64,000 nucleotides of DNA from JAKVBH01 sp049800955 (GTDB lineage: Bacteria; Pseudomonadota; Alphaproteobacteria; Rhodobacterales; Rhodobacteraceae), in assembly GCF_049800955.1 (NCBI RefSeq), contig NZ_JBNAGA010000002.1, forward strand, positions 1,116,001 through 1,180,000. The letters are read 5' to 3'. This document shows, in pieces, positions 43,180 through 52,254 of this stretch (positions are counted from its first letter, which is position 1; each line of letters opens with the position of its first letter). Under the pieces are notes generated by a model that was not told the origin of the DNA, searched no databases, and was given only the letters and a program-made list of their open reading frames with translations. The translations under genes and the position numbers were made by a program.

Positions 43180-43809
43180 CTATTGCGCGGCTGCGGGCAC
43201 CAGTCCTGCAATCTCTTCGATCAAAGCCACGATATCATCCACGCCTTCGCCATGTTTCAGCGCGCTGAAGATAAAGGGTTTACCGCTGCGCATACGCGTG
43301 GCGTCGCGCTGCATGACATCGAGCGATGCACCCACATGGGGCGCGAGATCGGTTTTGTTGATGATCAACACATCTGATTTCGTTATTGCAGGGCCGCCTT
43401 TGCGCGGGATTTCCTCTCCGGCAGCCACGTCGATCACATAGAGCGTCAGATCGGCGAGTTCGGGGGAGAAGGTGGCAGACAGGTTGTCGCCCCCGCTTTC
43501 GATCAGGATGATCTCCAGATCAGGGTGGCGTGCGCGCATATCCGCGATGGCGGCGAGATTGATCGAGGCGTCTTCGCGGATCGCTGTGTGAGGACAGCCC
43601 CCCGTCTCCACACCCATCACACGGTCATCCGGCAGGATCTGGAGCCGCATCAGCGCTTCGGCATCTTCCTGCGTGTAGATGTCATTGGTGATCGCCGCGA
43701 CGGAATATCTGGACTTCAGCGCGCTGCACAGCCGCGCTGTCAGCGTTGTTTTGCCTGCGCCCACGGGGCCGCCGATGCCAATCCGCAAAGGACCATTGAG
43801 AGCTGTCAT
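43180..43809 (-). CDS. ureG: Urease accessory GTPase UreG
   Basis: The 209-residue protein is a SIMIBI GTPase with the P-loop GIGGPVGAGKTT, the conserved ETGGCPHTAIREDAS (Cys-Pro-His nickel-binding motif) and the base-recognition NKTDLAP. It delivers nickel to apo-urease with UreDFE. It is the last gene of the urease run and overlaps ureF by four bases. Confidence 0.97.
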   Translation of the reverse strand: MTALNGPLRIGIGGPVGAGKTTLTARLCSALKSRYSVAAITNDIYTQEDAEALMRLQILPDDRVMGVETGGCPHTAIREDASINLAAIADMRARHPDLEIILIESGGDNLSATFSPELADLTLYVIDVAAGEEIPRKGGPAITKSDVLIINKTDLAPHVGASLDVMQRDATRMRSGKPFIFSALKHGEGVDDIVALIEEIAGLVPAAAQ

Positions 43810-44453
43810 GACCGAAACATCCTTGAATAGAGCGTGCTGTGTTGCATTGCGTGAATGTCAGAGACCAGAGGCGCCGTGCCCAGCGAGTGGCGCGTCGCGC
43901 CTTCGGTCTGCTGTGCGATGTCGAGACATAATGGATTCATGCCCTGCAATATCTTTTGCCCCTCGGTCTGGCCCAGCGGAATGAGGCGGATCGCAGCGGA
44001 GACGAGGTTGGCGGCAAAGCTGTGCAGCGCCATTTGAACCACTGGTGTGAGGGGCATGCGCGTTGCGCGCGCCGCTTGGCCCAGAGCAACCGGATAGGTC
44101 AGGCCCTGCGGCATCTCGGTCCAGACCGCAGCGATCGTCTGGCAGAGCGCGTCCCCCATTTTCTCTGTCTCAAGAAGGCGCGTCTCGGACGGCTGCAAGG
44201 CGCGGTTCAGCTCATCGAGCGGGCCGGGATCAACGGTGGCTGCCGCCAAGCGGATCATGACCGCATCATTGCGCCCTGCGCCATGGTGCAACACGCCTTC
44301 CAACCACCCGGCAAAGCTGGCGGCGTCCTGCACAGCCCCTCCCTGAACAGCGGCCTCCAGCCCATGGGAATAGGCAAAGGCGCCTACGGGAAAAGCGGGG
44401 GACATCCATTGGCTCAACGTGAGCAGCTGGTCTGATGTAAGCTCAGTGGGCAT
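43806..44453 (-). CDS. ureF: Urease accessory protein UreF
   Basis: The 215-residue, mostly helical protein has the UreF features LSQWMSPAFPVGAFAYSHGLE near the N-terminus and DIAQQTEGATRHSLGTAPLV toward the end. It forms the UreDFG complex that controls GTP-dependent nickel insertion. I chose the ATG at 44453 because the conserved part begins there; the frame allows eight more residues inside ureE. The start overlaps ureE by 11 bases. Confidence 0.93.
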   Translation of the reverse strand: MPTELTSDQLLTLSQWMSPAFPVGAFAYSHGLEAAVQGGAVQDAASFAGWLEGVLHHGAGRNDAVMIRLAAATVDPGPLDELNRALQPSETRLLETEKMGDALCQTIAAVWTEMPQGLTYPVALGQAARATRMPLTPVVQMALHSFAANLVSAAIRLIPLGQTEGQKILQGMNPLCLDIAQQTEGATRHSLGTAPLVSDIHAMQHSTLYSRMFRS

Positions 44454-44895
44454 GGGAATGGGTGCGCCCATGCCCATAGGCGCCGCCCTCAGGCGTGAAG
44501 GGCTCGGTCACCTCGCGAAGCTCTGCCCCCAGTTTTGCCAGCATATCCTGAATGACGTGATCGCGCTGGATCAGCAGCCGCTCTGTCTCGATCTGGCAAG
44601 GGGTGTGGCGGTTGCCAATGTGCCATGCCAGACGCACGAGATCCTGTCCTTTGATTTCCAGCAAGGCCTCTGGTGCGGCCAAAATACCAACACGTGTCCC
44701 GCAGGGCAGTTCAACGGCATCGCCGTGATCCAGCGAGCTTGTTTGCGCCAGATCGACAATGAATTGCACGCCTTTGGCCGACGTCATCTTGCGCCGCCTC
44801 AGAAAGCGGTCGTCATACGTTAGAGACACGGTGTCCGAGACGTCATGGCAGTGCCGGATCAGCGTTTGGGTTGCGGGTAGGGGCGTGTCGCTCAT
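44443..44895 (-). CDS. ureE: Urease accessory nickel chaperone UreE
   Basis: The 150-residue protein has the UreE N-terminal domain (VSLTYDDRFLRRRKMTSAKG) and metal-binding C-terminal domain (LVRLAWHIGNRHTPCQI), ending in a short histidine-rich tail GHGRTHSHAH. It stores and hands nickel to UreG. Its start is divergent from the hypothetical gene at 44936. The 3' end overlaps ureF. Confidence 0.95.
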   Translation of the reverse strand: MSDTPLPATQTLIRHCHDVSDTVSLTYDDRFLRRRKMTSAKGVQFIVDLAQTSSLDHGDAVELPCGTRVGILAAPEALLEIKGQDLVRLAWHIGNRHTPCQIETERLLIQRDHVIQDMLAKLGAELREVTEPFTPEGGAYGHGRTHSHAH

Positions 44896-44935
44896 CTTTA
44901 ATCTTTCTTAACCATGCTGCGGCACGGTAGCGGCC

Positions 44936-45430
44936 ATGTTTTTCGCTCGCAAGAAACGACAGGCCGCTTTGGCCGCAGCAATTGATGCTTTGGGTGACGT
45001 GCGCACAGAAATGAGGCGTTTGAAGTTGCAGGAGGAAGCCCTGCGCGCGGAAATCGAGAGCTACAGACCAGGCAAATACGTCATTGCAGGGCGCTACGAG
45101 CTGAGCCTGCAGACCCGTTCGAAGAAATGGTTCAATCGTCATGCCCTCCCCGAACATATCCGCGAGGACCCGGCCTATTGGAAAACGCTCAAGCTTGAGA
45201 CGATGACGATCACGCCTCTGGACAGCTCCCAAATGGCGCCGGCAGAGGGTGAGATCGACGATACTTATGCGGACATCCCGATCCCTGATCCGACGCCCGG
45301 TGAAGCCGACTATGGTCGGCGGATGTCCGTGGATCCTGACAAGCGCGTGCCCCCTCCCACCGCGGACGATTTAGATTGGCGTGAAGCCGCAGAGCCGGCA
45401 GAGCCGTTCGACTGGGGCAAGAGGAGTTAG
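44936..45430 (+). CDS. Hypothetical protein with coiled-coil N-terminus
   Basis: The 164-residue product is not recognised. Residues 1-45 are charged and helical (RQAALAAAIDALGDVRTEMR), followed by a compact middle part (GKYVIAGRYELSLQTR, KWFNRH) and an acidic, Pro-rich tail. No membrane segment or signal peptide is seen. It interrupts the urease run on the opposite strand, between ureE and the HEPN-like gene. Coding character is fair but there is no family support. Confidence 0.5.
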   Translation: MFFARKKRQAALAAAIDALGDVRTEMRRLKLQEEALRAEIESYRPGKYVIAGRYELSLQTRSKKWFNRHALPEHIREDPAYWKTLKLETMTITPLDSSQMAPAEGEIDDTYADIPIPDPTPGEADYGRRMSVDPDKRVPPPTADDLDWREAAEPAEPFDWGKRS

Positions 45431-45457
45431 ATTGGCCAGGTATTGCGTGTCCAGTCA

Positions 45458-46093
45458 CTATCCTTCTCCCGCTTTCTCATTCTCGCTCAATCGATGGGCC
45501 TCAACCGTCTGACGAGCTACATCCAGGATCTCTTGGCAGATGCACACACATATATCGAAGTCAGGATACTGAATCGTGCCATGGCGCGGGTATCGAGCGG
45601 CATGACACCAGTCATTGACCTCTTCGCCGAATTCGAGCCGGTGTAGTTTGCTTTGTCCCAAAGCACCGAGAGTGAGAAACGCCTCATGGATCGTTTTTCG
45701 ATCTATATGCAGACGCTCCGTTTCAATTGCGATTGCAGCCAGGGCGTGCTCGCTTGAACCATCGCTGAAGCGGTCTTTGATGCGCTTCATCTTTTGGGCT
45801 CGGGCCGTGTTCACGACAGCCCTACATCGTTCGAAATCAGCTTTGTTGGTCACGGACTTGAGCAGGGCATTTAGATCGTGACTGCGCTTGTGCGAGCCAA
45901 GCGTCCCACGCGCAAACCCGATCGCCTTCAAGCCGAGCTCGCAGCTGTGCAGCAGAAGAAAGAAGATCGTGTTTGGGTTTGCCCAGCCTTGCCACGGCTC
46001 GGTGGTCTGTTCTGCGTCGCGCAGAAGCTTTGCCGAACGCAAATACTCATCCGCTCTTTCGAGATACAAAGCGGATAAAGGGATATCGCTCAA
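45458..46093 (-). CDS. HEPN-like domain protein embedded in the urease operon
   Basis: The 211-residue helical protein contains NPNTIFFLLLHSCELGLKAI and RSHDLNALLKSV, the E-L-x-L-K-A and H-D-L pattern of HEPN-type domains seen in RNases and their relatives. Residues 1-30 and 130-200 give no further clue. The start is a TTG overlapping the ureC stop (TTGA). Sampled lines are about 50-53% GC, below the roughly 60% of the urease genes around it, suggesting later insertion. It is not a known urease component. Confidence 0.6.
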   Translation of the reverse strand: MSDIPLSALYLERADEYLRSAKLLRDAEQTTEPWQGWANPNTIFFLLLHSCELGLKAIGFARGTLGSHKRSHDLNALLKSVTNKADFERCRAVVNTARAQKMKRIKDRFSDGSSEHALAAIAIETERLHIDRKTIHEAFLTLGALGQSKLHRLEFGEEVNDWCHAARYPRHGTIQYPDFDICVCICQEILDVARQTVEAHRLSENEKAGEG

Positions 46094-47850
46094 AACATGA
46101 AATACCGCTGGGCCATGGGCAGCTCCTTGGCAGGCTCACAGGTGAGCAGCTCTCCATCGGCACGCACCTCATAGGTCTCGGGATGGACCTCTACATGCGG
46201 CGTGGCGTCGTTGAGTTTGAGGTGGCTCTTGCCGATACCACGGGTGTTCCGGACGGCCAACGTCTGCTTGGCCAGACCCAGTGTCTCCCTGATCCCCGCC
46301 GCCTGCGCGGCCTCGGAGACAAAGGTAACGGCGGAGTGCTCGACCGAGCGGCCATACGCGCCCCACATGGGCCGGGTATAGACGGGCTGCGGCGTGGGGA
46401 TGGAGGCGTTTGGATCGCCCATCTGGGCGCAGACAATCGTGCCGCCCATCAACACCATCTCGGGCTTCACGCCGAAGAAAGCCGGGCTCCAGAGGCACAG
46501 ATCGGCGCGTTTGCCTTCCTCGATGGAGCCGATCTCGTGGGAAATCCCGTGCGCGATGGCTGGGTTGATCGTGTATTTCGCGATGTAGCGGCGCACGCGG
46601 GCATTGTCATTGTCGCCGGTCTCTTCGGGGAGCGCGCCGCGTTGTTTCTTCATCTTGTCGGCCGTTTGCCAGGTCCGGATGATCACCTCACCGACGCGCC
46701 CCATGGCCTGAGAATCCGATGCGATTATGGAAAACGCGCCCATATCGTGCAGGATATCTTCGGCGGCAATCGTCTCGCGCCGGATGCGGCTTTCGGCAAA
46801 GGCCACATCCTCGGGGATCGATTTGTCGAGGTGGTGGCAGACCATAAGCATGTCGAGATGCTCTTCGAGCGTGTTGACTGTGAAGGGCCGCGTGGGGTTG
46901 GTGGAGGAGGGGAGCACATGCTCCTCGCCACAGATCTTAATGATGTCCGGCGCATGGCCGCCGCCCGCGCCTTCGGTGTGGAAGGCATGGATCGTTCGGC
47001 CCTTCATGGCGGCCACGGTGTTTTCCACAAAGCCGCTTTCATTGAGCGTATCGGTGTGGATCATCACCTGAACGTCCATGGCGTCAGCCACACTGAGGCA
47101 GCAATCAATCGCGCCGGGCGTCGTGCCCCAATCCTCGTGCAATTTGAGCGCGCAGGCGCCGCCGAGGATTTGTTCCTCAAGCGCTGCGGGAAGCGAGGCA
47201 TTGCCCTTGCCCGCAAAGGCGAGGTTCATCGGGAAGGCATCGGCTGCCTGCAACATCCGCCCGATATGCCAGGGGCCGGGGGTGCAGGTGGTGGCCAGAG
47301 TGCCATGGGCGGGCCCGGTGCCGCCGCCGAGCATGGTCGTGAGCCCGGAGTGCAAGGCATCCTCGATCTGTTGCGGGCAAATGTAGTGAATATGGCTGTC
47401 AAACCCGCCTGCGGTCAGAATGCGGCCCTCGCCTGCAATGGCCTCGGTGCCCGGTCCTATGACGATATCAACACCGGGCTGTGTGTCAGGGTTGCCGGCC
47501 TTGCCGATCTTGTGGATGCGGCCCTCCTTGAGGCCCACATCCGCTTTGTAAATGCCCGTGTAGTCAACGATGAGCGCGTTGGTGATGACGGTATCAACCG
47601 CCCCCTCGGCGCGCGTCGCTTGAGATTGCCCCATCCCGTCACGGATGACCTTGCCGCCGCCGAACTTGACCTCTTCGCCGTAGATCTCGGCATTGGCCCC
47701 CACGCCACCGGTCTGGGCGCGCCCGACGGCCTGCGCCGTCAGGTCGTGCTCTACCTCGACGAAAAGCTCTGTATCTGCGAGGCGCAGCTTGTCCCCGGTG
47801 GTGGGGCCAAACATGGCGGCGTAGTCAGCGCGGGAAATCGTGGCAGGCAT
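46090..47850 (-). CDS. ureC: Urease alpha (catalytic) subunit
   Basis: The 586-residue protein is the amidohydrolase-fold urease catalytic subunit. It has GGFDSHIHYICPQQ for nickel ligands, the carbamylated Lys region GACALKLHEDWG, HTDTLNESGFVE, FHTEGAGGGHAPD and VCHHLDKSIPEDVAFAESR for the active-site flap. It hydrolyses urea to ammonia and carbamate in complex with UreA and UreB. It is slightly longer than the usual 567-570 residues. The start ATG at 47850 fits MPATISRADYAAMFGPTTGD. Confidence 0.97.
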   Translation of the reverse strand: MPATISRADYAAMFGPTTGDKLRLADTELFVEVEHDLTAQAVGRAQTGGVGANAEIYGEEVKFGGGKVIRDGMGQSQATRAEGAVDTVITNALIVDYTGIYKADVGLKEGRIHKIGKAGNPDTQPGVDIVIGPGTEAIAGEGRILTAGGFDSHIHYICPQQIEDALHSGLTTMLGGGTGPAHGTLATTCTPGPWHIGRMLQAADAFPMNLAFAGKGNASLPAALEEQILGGACALKLHEDWGTTPGAIDCCLSVADAMDVQVMIHTDTLNESGFVENTVAAMKGRTIHAFHTEGAGGGHAPDIIKICGEEHVLPSSTNPTRPFTVNTLEEHLDMLMVCHHLDKSIPEDVAFAESRIRRETIAAEDILHDMGAFSIIASDSQAMGRVGEVIIRTWQTADKMKKQRGALPEETGDNDNARVRRYIAKYTINPAIAHGISHEIGSIEEGKRADLCLWSPAFFGVKPEMVLMGGTIVCAQMGDPNASIPTPQPVYTRPMWGAYGRSVEHSAVTFVSEAAQAAGIRETLGLAKQTLAVRNTRGIGKSHLKLNDATPHVEVHPETYEVRADGELLTCEPAKELPMAQRYFMF

Positions 47851-47869
47851 GGGGCCTCCTGAGGTCAGG

Positions 47870-48694
47870 TCAGTCGAGTTTGGTTTTGGGCTCCGGCATG
47901 GCAGGCGGGGTGGACGGGGTCTGCTTGCGACGGCGTTTGGCCGGGCTTGCGGTTGTTGTGTCCTGTGTTGCTGTAGCCGTGGCTGCCTTGGGTTTGGCAG
48001 TTTTTGGTGCGGCTGTGGTCTTTGGCGCCACGTTCGCTTTAGGTGCCGCTTTTGCCTTGGGGGCCGGTTTGGCCGCAGGGGCGGCGTTTGTCTTGGGGGC
48101 TGACTTGGCGGCAGGTGCTGCTTTTGCCTGTGGTGTCTTCACGACGGGCGCGGCTTTCCGGGCTGGCGCTTTGGTCTTGGGGGCCGCTTTGGTCGCAGGC
48201 TTGGTTGTCGTGTTGGCGACCTTGGCTTTGGGTGTCGCAGCAGGCGCGGGCGCAGCTTTCTTGGCGGCAGAGGCGGTATTCACGGCCTTGGCTTTGGGCT
48301 GTGCGGCCGGTGAGACGGCTTTGGCCGCTGGCTTGGGTTCTGCAGGTGCGGGTGTTGCGACAACGCGTTTGGCCTGTGTTGGTTTGGCCTGTGCTGGTTT
48401 GGCTGGGGCAGGTTTAACAAGGGCTGGCTGGGGCGCGGCTTTCGCCTTGGGCGCAGGCTTGGCTTTCACCGCTGCTTTTTTGGCCTTGGCCGCAGGCTTG
48501 CCCACTTTGGCAACGGTTTGCGCAGCGGCTGTAGTGCCGTGCCAATCGACGCGTGGACCGCGTGTCATGATCTGGGCGGCATCAAATCCGGCGCTCCACA
48601 TCGTGTGGGCCAGGCGCATATTGTTTTCAAGCGCAGCATGGGCCATGCGCATGGCGGCAACTTGCATTTCTATTTGGTTCACGATCAAATTCAC
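47870..48694 (-). CDS. Lys/Ala/Pro-rich (histone H1-like) protein with phasin-like N-terminus
   Basis: The product has about 274 residues from a GTG at 48694 with GGGAG eight bases upstream. Residues 1-45 (VNQIEMQVAAMRMAHAALEN) look like a phasin-type helix. The remaining roughly 220 residues are low-complexity repeats of Ala, Lys and Pro such as PKAKAAP and PAPAKPAQAKP, ending in KRRRKQTPSTPP. Such tails resemble histone H1-like or AlgP-type proteins that bind DNA. It sits inside the urease operon between ureC and ureB. An upstream TTG at 48715 is an alternative start. Confidence 0.65.
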   Translation of the reverse strand: MNLIVNQIEMQVAAMRMAHAALENNMRLAHTMWSAGFDAAQIMTRGPRVDWHGTTAAAQTVAKVGKPAAKAKKAAVKAKPAPKAKAAPQPALVKPAPAKPAQAKPTQAKRVVATPAPAEPKPAAKAVSPAAQPKAKAVNTASAAKKAAPAPAATPKAKVANTTTKPATKAAPKTKAPARKAAPVVKTPQAKAAPAAKSAPKTNAAPAAKPAPKAKAAPKANVAPKTTAAPKTAKPKAATATATQDTTTASPAKRRRKQTPSTPPAMPEPKTKLD

Positions 48695-48868
48695 TGGTTC
48701 GGCTCCCTCTGGCAAACCATTGTCAAAAGTGAGCTGCGGCCCCTCTCAACCTTCCGCAACCCATGTGCCGGGGCACGCGTGTGCGCCGGGGGTTCTGTTC
48801 ACTCGCTTGTGCGGGTGATGCCGCTTGTTCCGACGCGCATAAACGCGCGCCCTGAGACTCAGGCGGCG

Positions 48869-49174
48869 TCATAATACGCCCATGATTTCTTGGTTAAAGC
48901 CGTAAATTCGTCGCGCCCCGCTGACCGGGATCAATTGCACCTCACGACGTTGTCCGGGCTCAAACCGCACGGCGGTGCCGGCGGCGATATCGAGCCTGTG
49001 GCCGCGCGCTGCCGCGCGGTCAAACTCCAGCGCGGGATTGGCCTCGGCGAAATGGTAGTGGCTGCCCACTTGCACGGGCCTGTCGCCCGTGTTGGCGACC
49101 ATCAGAGTTATCGCTGTTCGGTCCGAATTCAGCGCAATGTCGCCCGCAGCGGGGATGATTTCTCCTGGTATCAT
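48869..49174 (-). CDS. ureB: Urease beta subunit
   Basis: The 101-residue protein begins MIPGEIIPAAGDIALN, the family N-terminus, and contains VGSHYHFAEANPALEFDR and the closing RRIYGFNQEIMGVL. It is a structural partner of UreA and UreC in the urease holoenzyme. It follows ureA by 39 bases. Unlike most operons it is separated from ureC by the Lys-rich gene. Confidence 0.96.
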   Translation of the reverse strand: MIPGEIIPAAGDIALNSDRTAITLMVANTGDRPVQVGSHYHFAEANPALEFDRAAARGHRLDIAAGTAVRFEPGQRREVQLIPVSGARRIYGFNQEIMGVL

Positions 49175-49213
49175 CGGGTGCTCCTGTCGCTATCTGTCCC
49201 AGTCCGCATGAGG

Positions 49214-49516
49214 CTATCGGATCGGCTGGTGTACGGTGACGAGCTTCGTGCCATCGGGGAAAGTGGCTTCGACCTGCACGTCATGGATCATCTCCGGGAT
49301 GCCTTCCATGCAGTCTTCTCGTGAAATGACATGTGCGCCCGCCTGCATCAGATCTGCAACGGACCGCCCATCACGCGCGCCTTCAACGACGAAATCGGTG
49401 ATCAGGGCAATGGCTTCCGGATGGTTGAGCTTCACGCCTCGGGCCAGCCGCTTGCGGGCGACCTCGGCAGCAAGGGAAATTAAGAGCTTGTCTTTTTCAC
49501 GGGGGGTCAATTGCAT
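49214..49516 (-). CDS. ureA: Urease gamma subunit
   Basis: The 100-residue protein has the UreA signature MQLTPREKDKLLISLAAEVA and LNHPEAIALITDFVVEGARD. It is the small structural subunit of the urease trimer of heterotrimers. It lies three bases after the ureD stop and is followed by ureB. Confidence 0.97.
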   Translation of the reverse strand: MQLTPREKDKLLISLAAEVARKRLARGVKLNHPEAIALITDFVVEGARDGRSVADLMQAGAHVISREDCMEGIPEMIHDVQVEATFPDGTKLVTVHQPIR

Positions 49517-49519
49517 GGC

Positions 49520-50359
49520 TCAGATCATCCATGTGCGGGGAAGGGGCGCCCCTGTCAGGGCGGTGAGGGCGGGGATCAGGCGGCATCGTAGATCAAACCC
49601 GTCCGGCGCGAGCAGCCGCGCAAACACAACGCCTGGCCGGATCAGGCTTGCCGCGCCCAGCGGTCCAAGCGTGTCGCGCAAGCGTTCCAGGCAAGCCTCG
49701 GAACGGCGCGACACAAACACAAGGCTCGCCATGGCCATGGCGCTGGCGCCGAAGCGCGCCATCATGTCCGCAACCTCGCCGCGAATGGTCAAGCGATCTG
49801 CGAAGACGAGCTGTCCGCCCCGGCGTATATTCCACCTGTCTTCAAACGCAGCTGCCACGCGGGTCTCTCCCATGGCGCTGCGGCCGAACACCAATGGCTC
49901 AACGGCGAGAAACTCGGCCGTTTCCTCCATTTCGACCCGGGATGCACGTAGCCCATGGGCGCCATCAAAGATCAGGGTTTCCTGCGGCAGCCAGTTCAGA
50001 CGGGCCCCTGCGCCCAAGGTTATCTTGTTGGCCACGAGGCCGCGTTGCCCGGGTTGCGCGCGGTAAAACCGTTCTGCGGCTTGGGTTGTCAGGGCCGCGC
50101 GGGTCTGGGCCTCGAGATGCAGGCGCAGACGAAAGCGATCGCCGCCCGTGACGCCGCCAGACGTGTTGAGACTGACTGCGGTGGTGACAGCGGTGCGTGG
50201 AAACAGCAATTTGGACGAGCCCGAAAGCCGCAAATCTGCGATCCGGGTGTGGCCATCCACGCATTTGAGCCGCAGCGCAGCGGCGCCTCTGGCGCGCGGT
50301 TGCATGGAAAGATGTGGGTCAACAGGCACAGGGCGCGTGAATGTCTCGCTGATGGTCAT
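49520..50359 (-). CDS. ureD: Urease accessory protein UreD
   Basis: The 279-residue protein matches UreD: RLSGSSKLLFPR, NTSGGVTGGDRFRL, TTQAAERFYRAQPG and WLPQETLIFDGA. UreD binds apo-urease and forms the scaffold for nickel insertion with UreFG. It is the first gene of the urease operon. Confidence 0.95.
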   Translation of the reverse strand: MTISETFTRPVPVDPHLSMQPRARGAAALRLKCVDGHTRIADLRLSGSSKLLFPRTAVTTAVSLNTSGGVTGGDRFRLRLHLEAQTRAALTTQAAERFYRAQPGQRGLVANKITLGAGARLNWLPQETLIFDGAHGLRASRVEMEETAEFLAVEPLVFGRSAMGETRVAAAFEDRWNIRRGGQLVFADRLTIRGEVADMMARFGASAMAMASLVFVSRRSEACLERLRDTLGPLGAASLIRPGVVFARLLAPDGFDLRCRLIPALTALTGAPLPRTWMI

Positions 50360-50611
50360 GTCAGCCTCCGTTCACAGGCCTTGGGTTGCTGCGACACTCT
50401 CGCAGAGCGTTGCCAGGGCCAAGCGTTGAGGTTTCTCATGGCGCGCAGTCACATGACCGATGCACAAAATATGTGCGCGGTGCTTGCGAATTGATCGTTT
50501 GGTGATGTCGCGCCTCCCGCCCAGCATCTTATCCAATGCCAGTTTTGGCGTGTCTCTGTGGGATTGAGCGCTAGGTTTCAGACAACGACAAAGAACCTTG
50601 CGGAGAGCGCC

Positions 50612-50944
50612 ATGTCCCCCCTGCGGATGATCTACCTTGCCCTTGCCATTTGGGGAGCGATCCACCCGATGTATTATTTCATCTCGTGGTTCAACGAGAA
50701 CGGCTACGACATCATGGCGATGGTCGATGCATGGCATGTAAACGCCGCGACATCCGGCTTGGTTTGGGATCTGACGATCGCCGCTGTGACGCTGACGGTG
50801 TTCATTATCGCGGAGGTGGCCGTGCGGCGGAACTGGATCGCTCTTGTGGCAATCCCGGCAACCTTCTGCATCGGGGTCAGCTGCGGGTTGCCGCTCTACC
50901 TCTTTTTGCGCACAGCACCCGTCCGAGATACGGCGCGCGATTGA
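50612..50944 (+). CDS. DUF2834 family membrane protein
   Basis: The 110-residue protein has hydrophobic segments at about residues 5-20, 45-65 and 72-95 and the YFISWFNENGYDIMAMVDAW motif typical of DUF2834 proteins of unknown function. The ATG at 50612 has GGAG six bases upstream; the longer frame has no family resemblance. It lies between divergent ureD and lysA. Confidence 0.75.
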   Translation: MSPLRMIYLALAIWGAIHPMYYFISWFNENGYDIMAMVDAWHVNAATSGLVWDLTIAAVTLTVFIIAEVAVRRNWIALVAIPATFCIGVSCGLPLYLFLRTAPVRDTARD

Positions 50945-50988
50945 TGGGCGGTGTTGCGCGCTGGGTTATTCCACAGTAGAGCCGCGGA

Positions 50989-52254
50989 ATGGACCATTTT
51001 CTCTATCGAAACGGCAGTTTGCATGCCGAAGACGTGCCTGTAAGCGAGATTGCCGCTGCTGTGGGCGCGCCCTTTTATCTCTATTCGACGGCGACGCTTT
51101 TGCGTCATTTCCAGCTTTTTGATGACGCTTTGGAACCTATGCCGCATCTGGTGTGCTATGCGATGAAGGCGGCCTCCAATCAGGCCATTCTCAAAACACT
51201 GGGAGATGCGGGCGCGGGCATGGATGTCGTCTCTGGCGGCGAGTATCTGCGCGCGAAAGCTGCGGGTGTGGCTGGCGAGAAAATTGTGTTTTCGGGCGTC
51301 GGCAAAACACGTGACGAAGTCAGGCTCGCGCTCACAGGCGGCATTCGTCAGTTCAACGTTGAGAGCGAGCCCGAAATGCGCGTGATCTCCGAGGTTGCTG
51401 TGAGCTTGGGCGTTGATGCGCCAATCACGATCCGGGTCAATCCCGATGTGGATGCCAAGACGCACGCCAAGATCGCGACGGGAAAGTCGGAAAACAAGTT
51501 CGGCATTCCGATCTCGCGCGCGCGGGAGGTTTATGCTGAGGCGGCGAAGCTCCCCGGTCTCAAGGTCATCGGCATCGATGTGCACATCGGCTCGCAGCTG
51601 ACAGAGCTCGCGCCGTTTGAGGCGGCTTATCTGAAGGTTGCGGAACTGACTGAGATCTTGCGCGCGGATGGCCATGACATCACGCGCCTTGATCTGGGCG
51701 GCGGTCTGGGGATCCCTTACACGCGGTCAAATGAAGCGCCCCCACTGCCCACGGATTATGGCGCGCTCATCCAGAGAACGGTTGGCCATCTGGGCTGTGA
51801 GATCGAGATCGAACCGGGCCGTCTGATTGCCGGAAACGCCGGTATTCTGGTGAGCCGGGTGATCTACGTCAAAGAAGGTGAGGATCGCAGGTTCCTCATC
51901 CTCGATGCGGCGATGAACGATCTGATCCGCCCGGCGATGTATGATGCCTATCACGATATCATCCCGGTTCAGGAGCCTGCAGCGGCCACCGAGCCTGCGA
52001 CCTACGATATCGTCGGCCCGGTATGCGAATCGGGTGATACTTTTGCCAAAGGGCGCGAGATGCCCCCGGTTGGCGAGGGAGACCTCGTCGCGTTTCGGTC
52101 GGCAGGTGCTTATGGCGCCGTCATGTCGAGCGAGTACAATACGCGGCCATTGATCCCCGAGGTTATGGTCCATGGCGATCAATTCGCCGTCATTCGGCCA
52201 CGTCCGACCTTTGACGAAATCATAAATCGCGATACCTTGCCTGCATGGCTGTGA
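50989..52254 (+). CDS. lysA: Diaminopimelate decarboxylase
   Basis: The 421-residue protein is a fold-III PLP enzyme with the Schiff-base Lys in LVCYAMKAASNQAIL, the GSQ motif in DVHIGSQLTELAPF, EPGRLIAGNAGIL and the substrate segment VCESGDTFAKGR. It decarboxylates meso-diaminopimelate to lysine in the cytoplasm. It is followed by the DUF4175 (TIGR02302) gene, as in many Rhodobacteraceae. Confidence 0.96.
   Translation: MDHFLYRNGSLHAEDVPVSEIAAAVGAPFYLYSTATLLRHFQLFDDALEPMPHLVCYAMKAASNQAILKTLGDAGAGMDVVSGGEYLRAKAAGVAGEKIVFSGVGKTRDEVRLALTGGIRQFNVESEPEMRVISEVAVSLGVDAPITIRVNPDVDAKTHAKIATGKSENKFGIPISRAREVYAEAAKLPGLKVIGIDVHIGSQLTELAPFEAAYLKVAELTEILRADGHDITRLDLGGGLGIPYTRSNEAPPLPTDYGALIQRTVGHLGCEIEIEPGRLIAGNAGILVSRVIYVKEGEDRRFLILDAAMNDLIRPAMYDAYHDIIPVQEPAAATEPATYDIVGPVCESGDTFAKGREMPPVGEGDLVAFRSAGAYGAVMSSEYNTRPLIPEVMVHGDQFAVIRPRPTFDEIINRDTLPAWL

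Noticed and set aside
44898..44913. CtrA-like TTAA-N6-TTAACC between ureE and the gene at 44936
   Set aside because: CtrA sites need seven bases between the TTAA halves; here there are six. Left unassigned, although TTAACC alone could be a half-site.
45973..47862. 629-codon plus-strand frame over ureC
   Set aside because: Antisense shadow of a well-supported urease gene; GC-rich third positions create long open antisense frames, and its sequence shows no family features.
47885..48560. Repeated Ala/Lys/Pro coding DNA as a possible tandem-repeat element
   Set aside because: It is the coding sequence of the H1-like protein; no separate repeat is needed to explain it.
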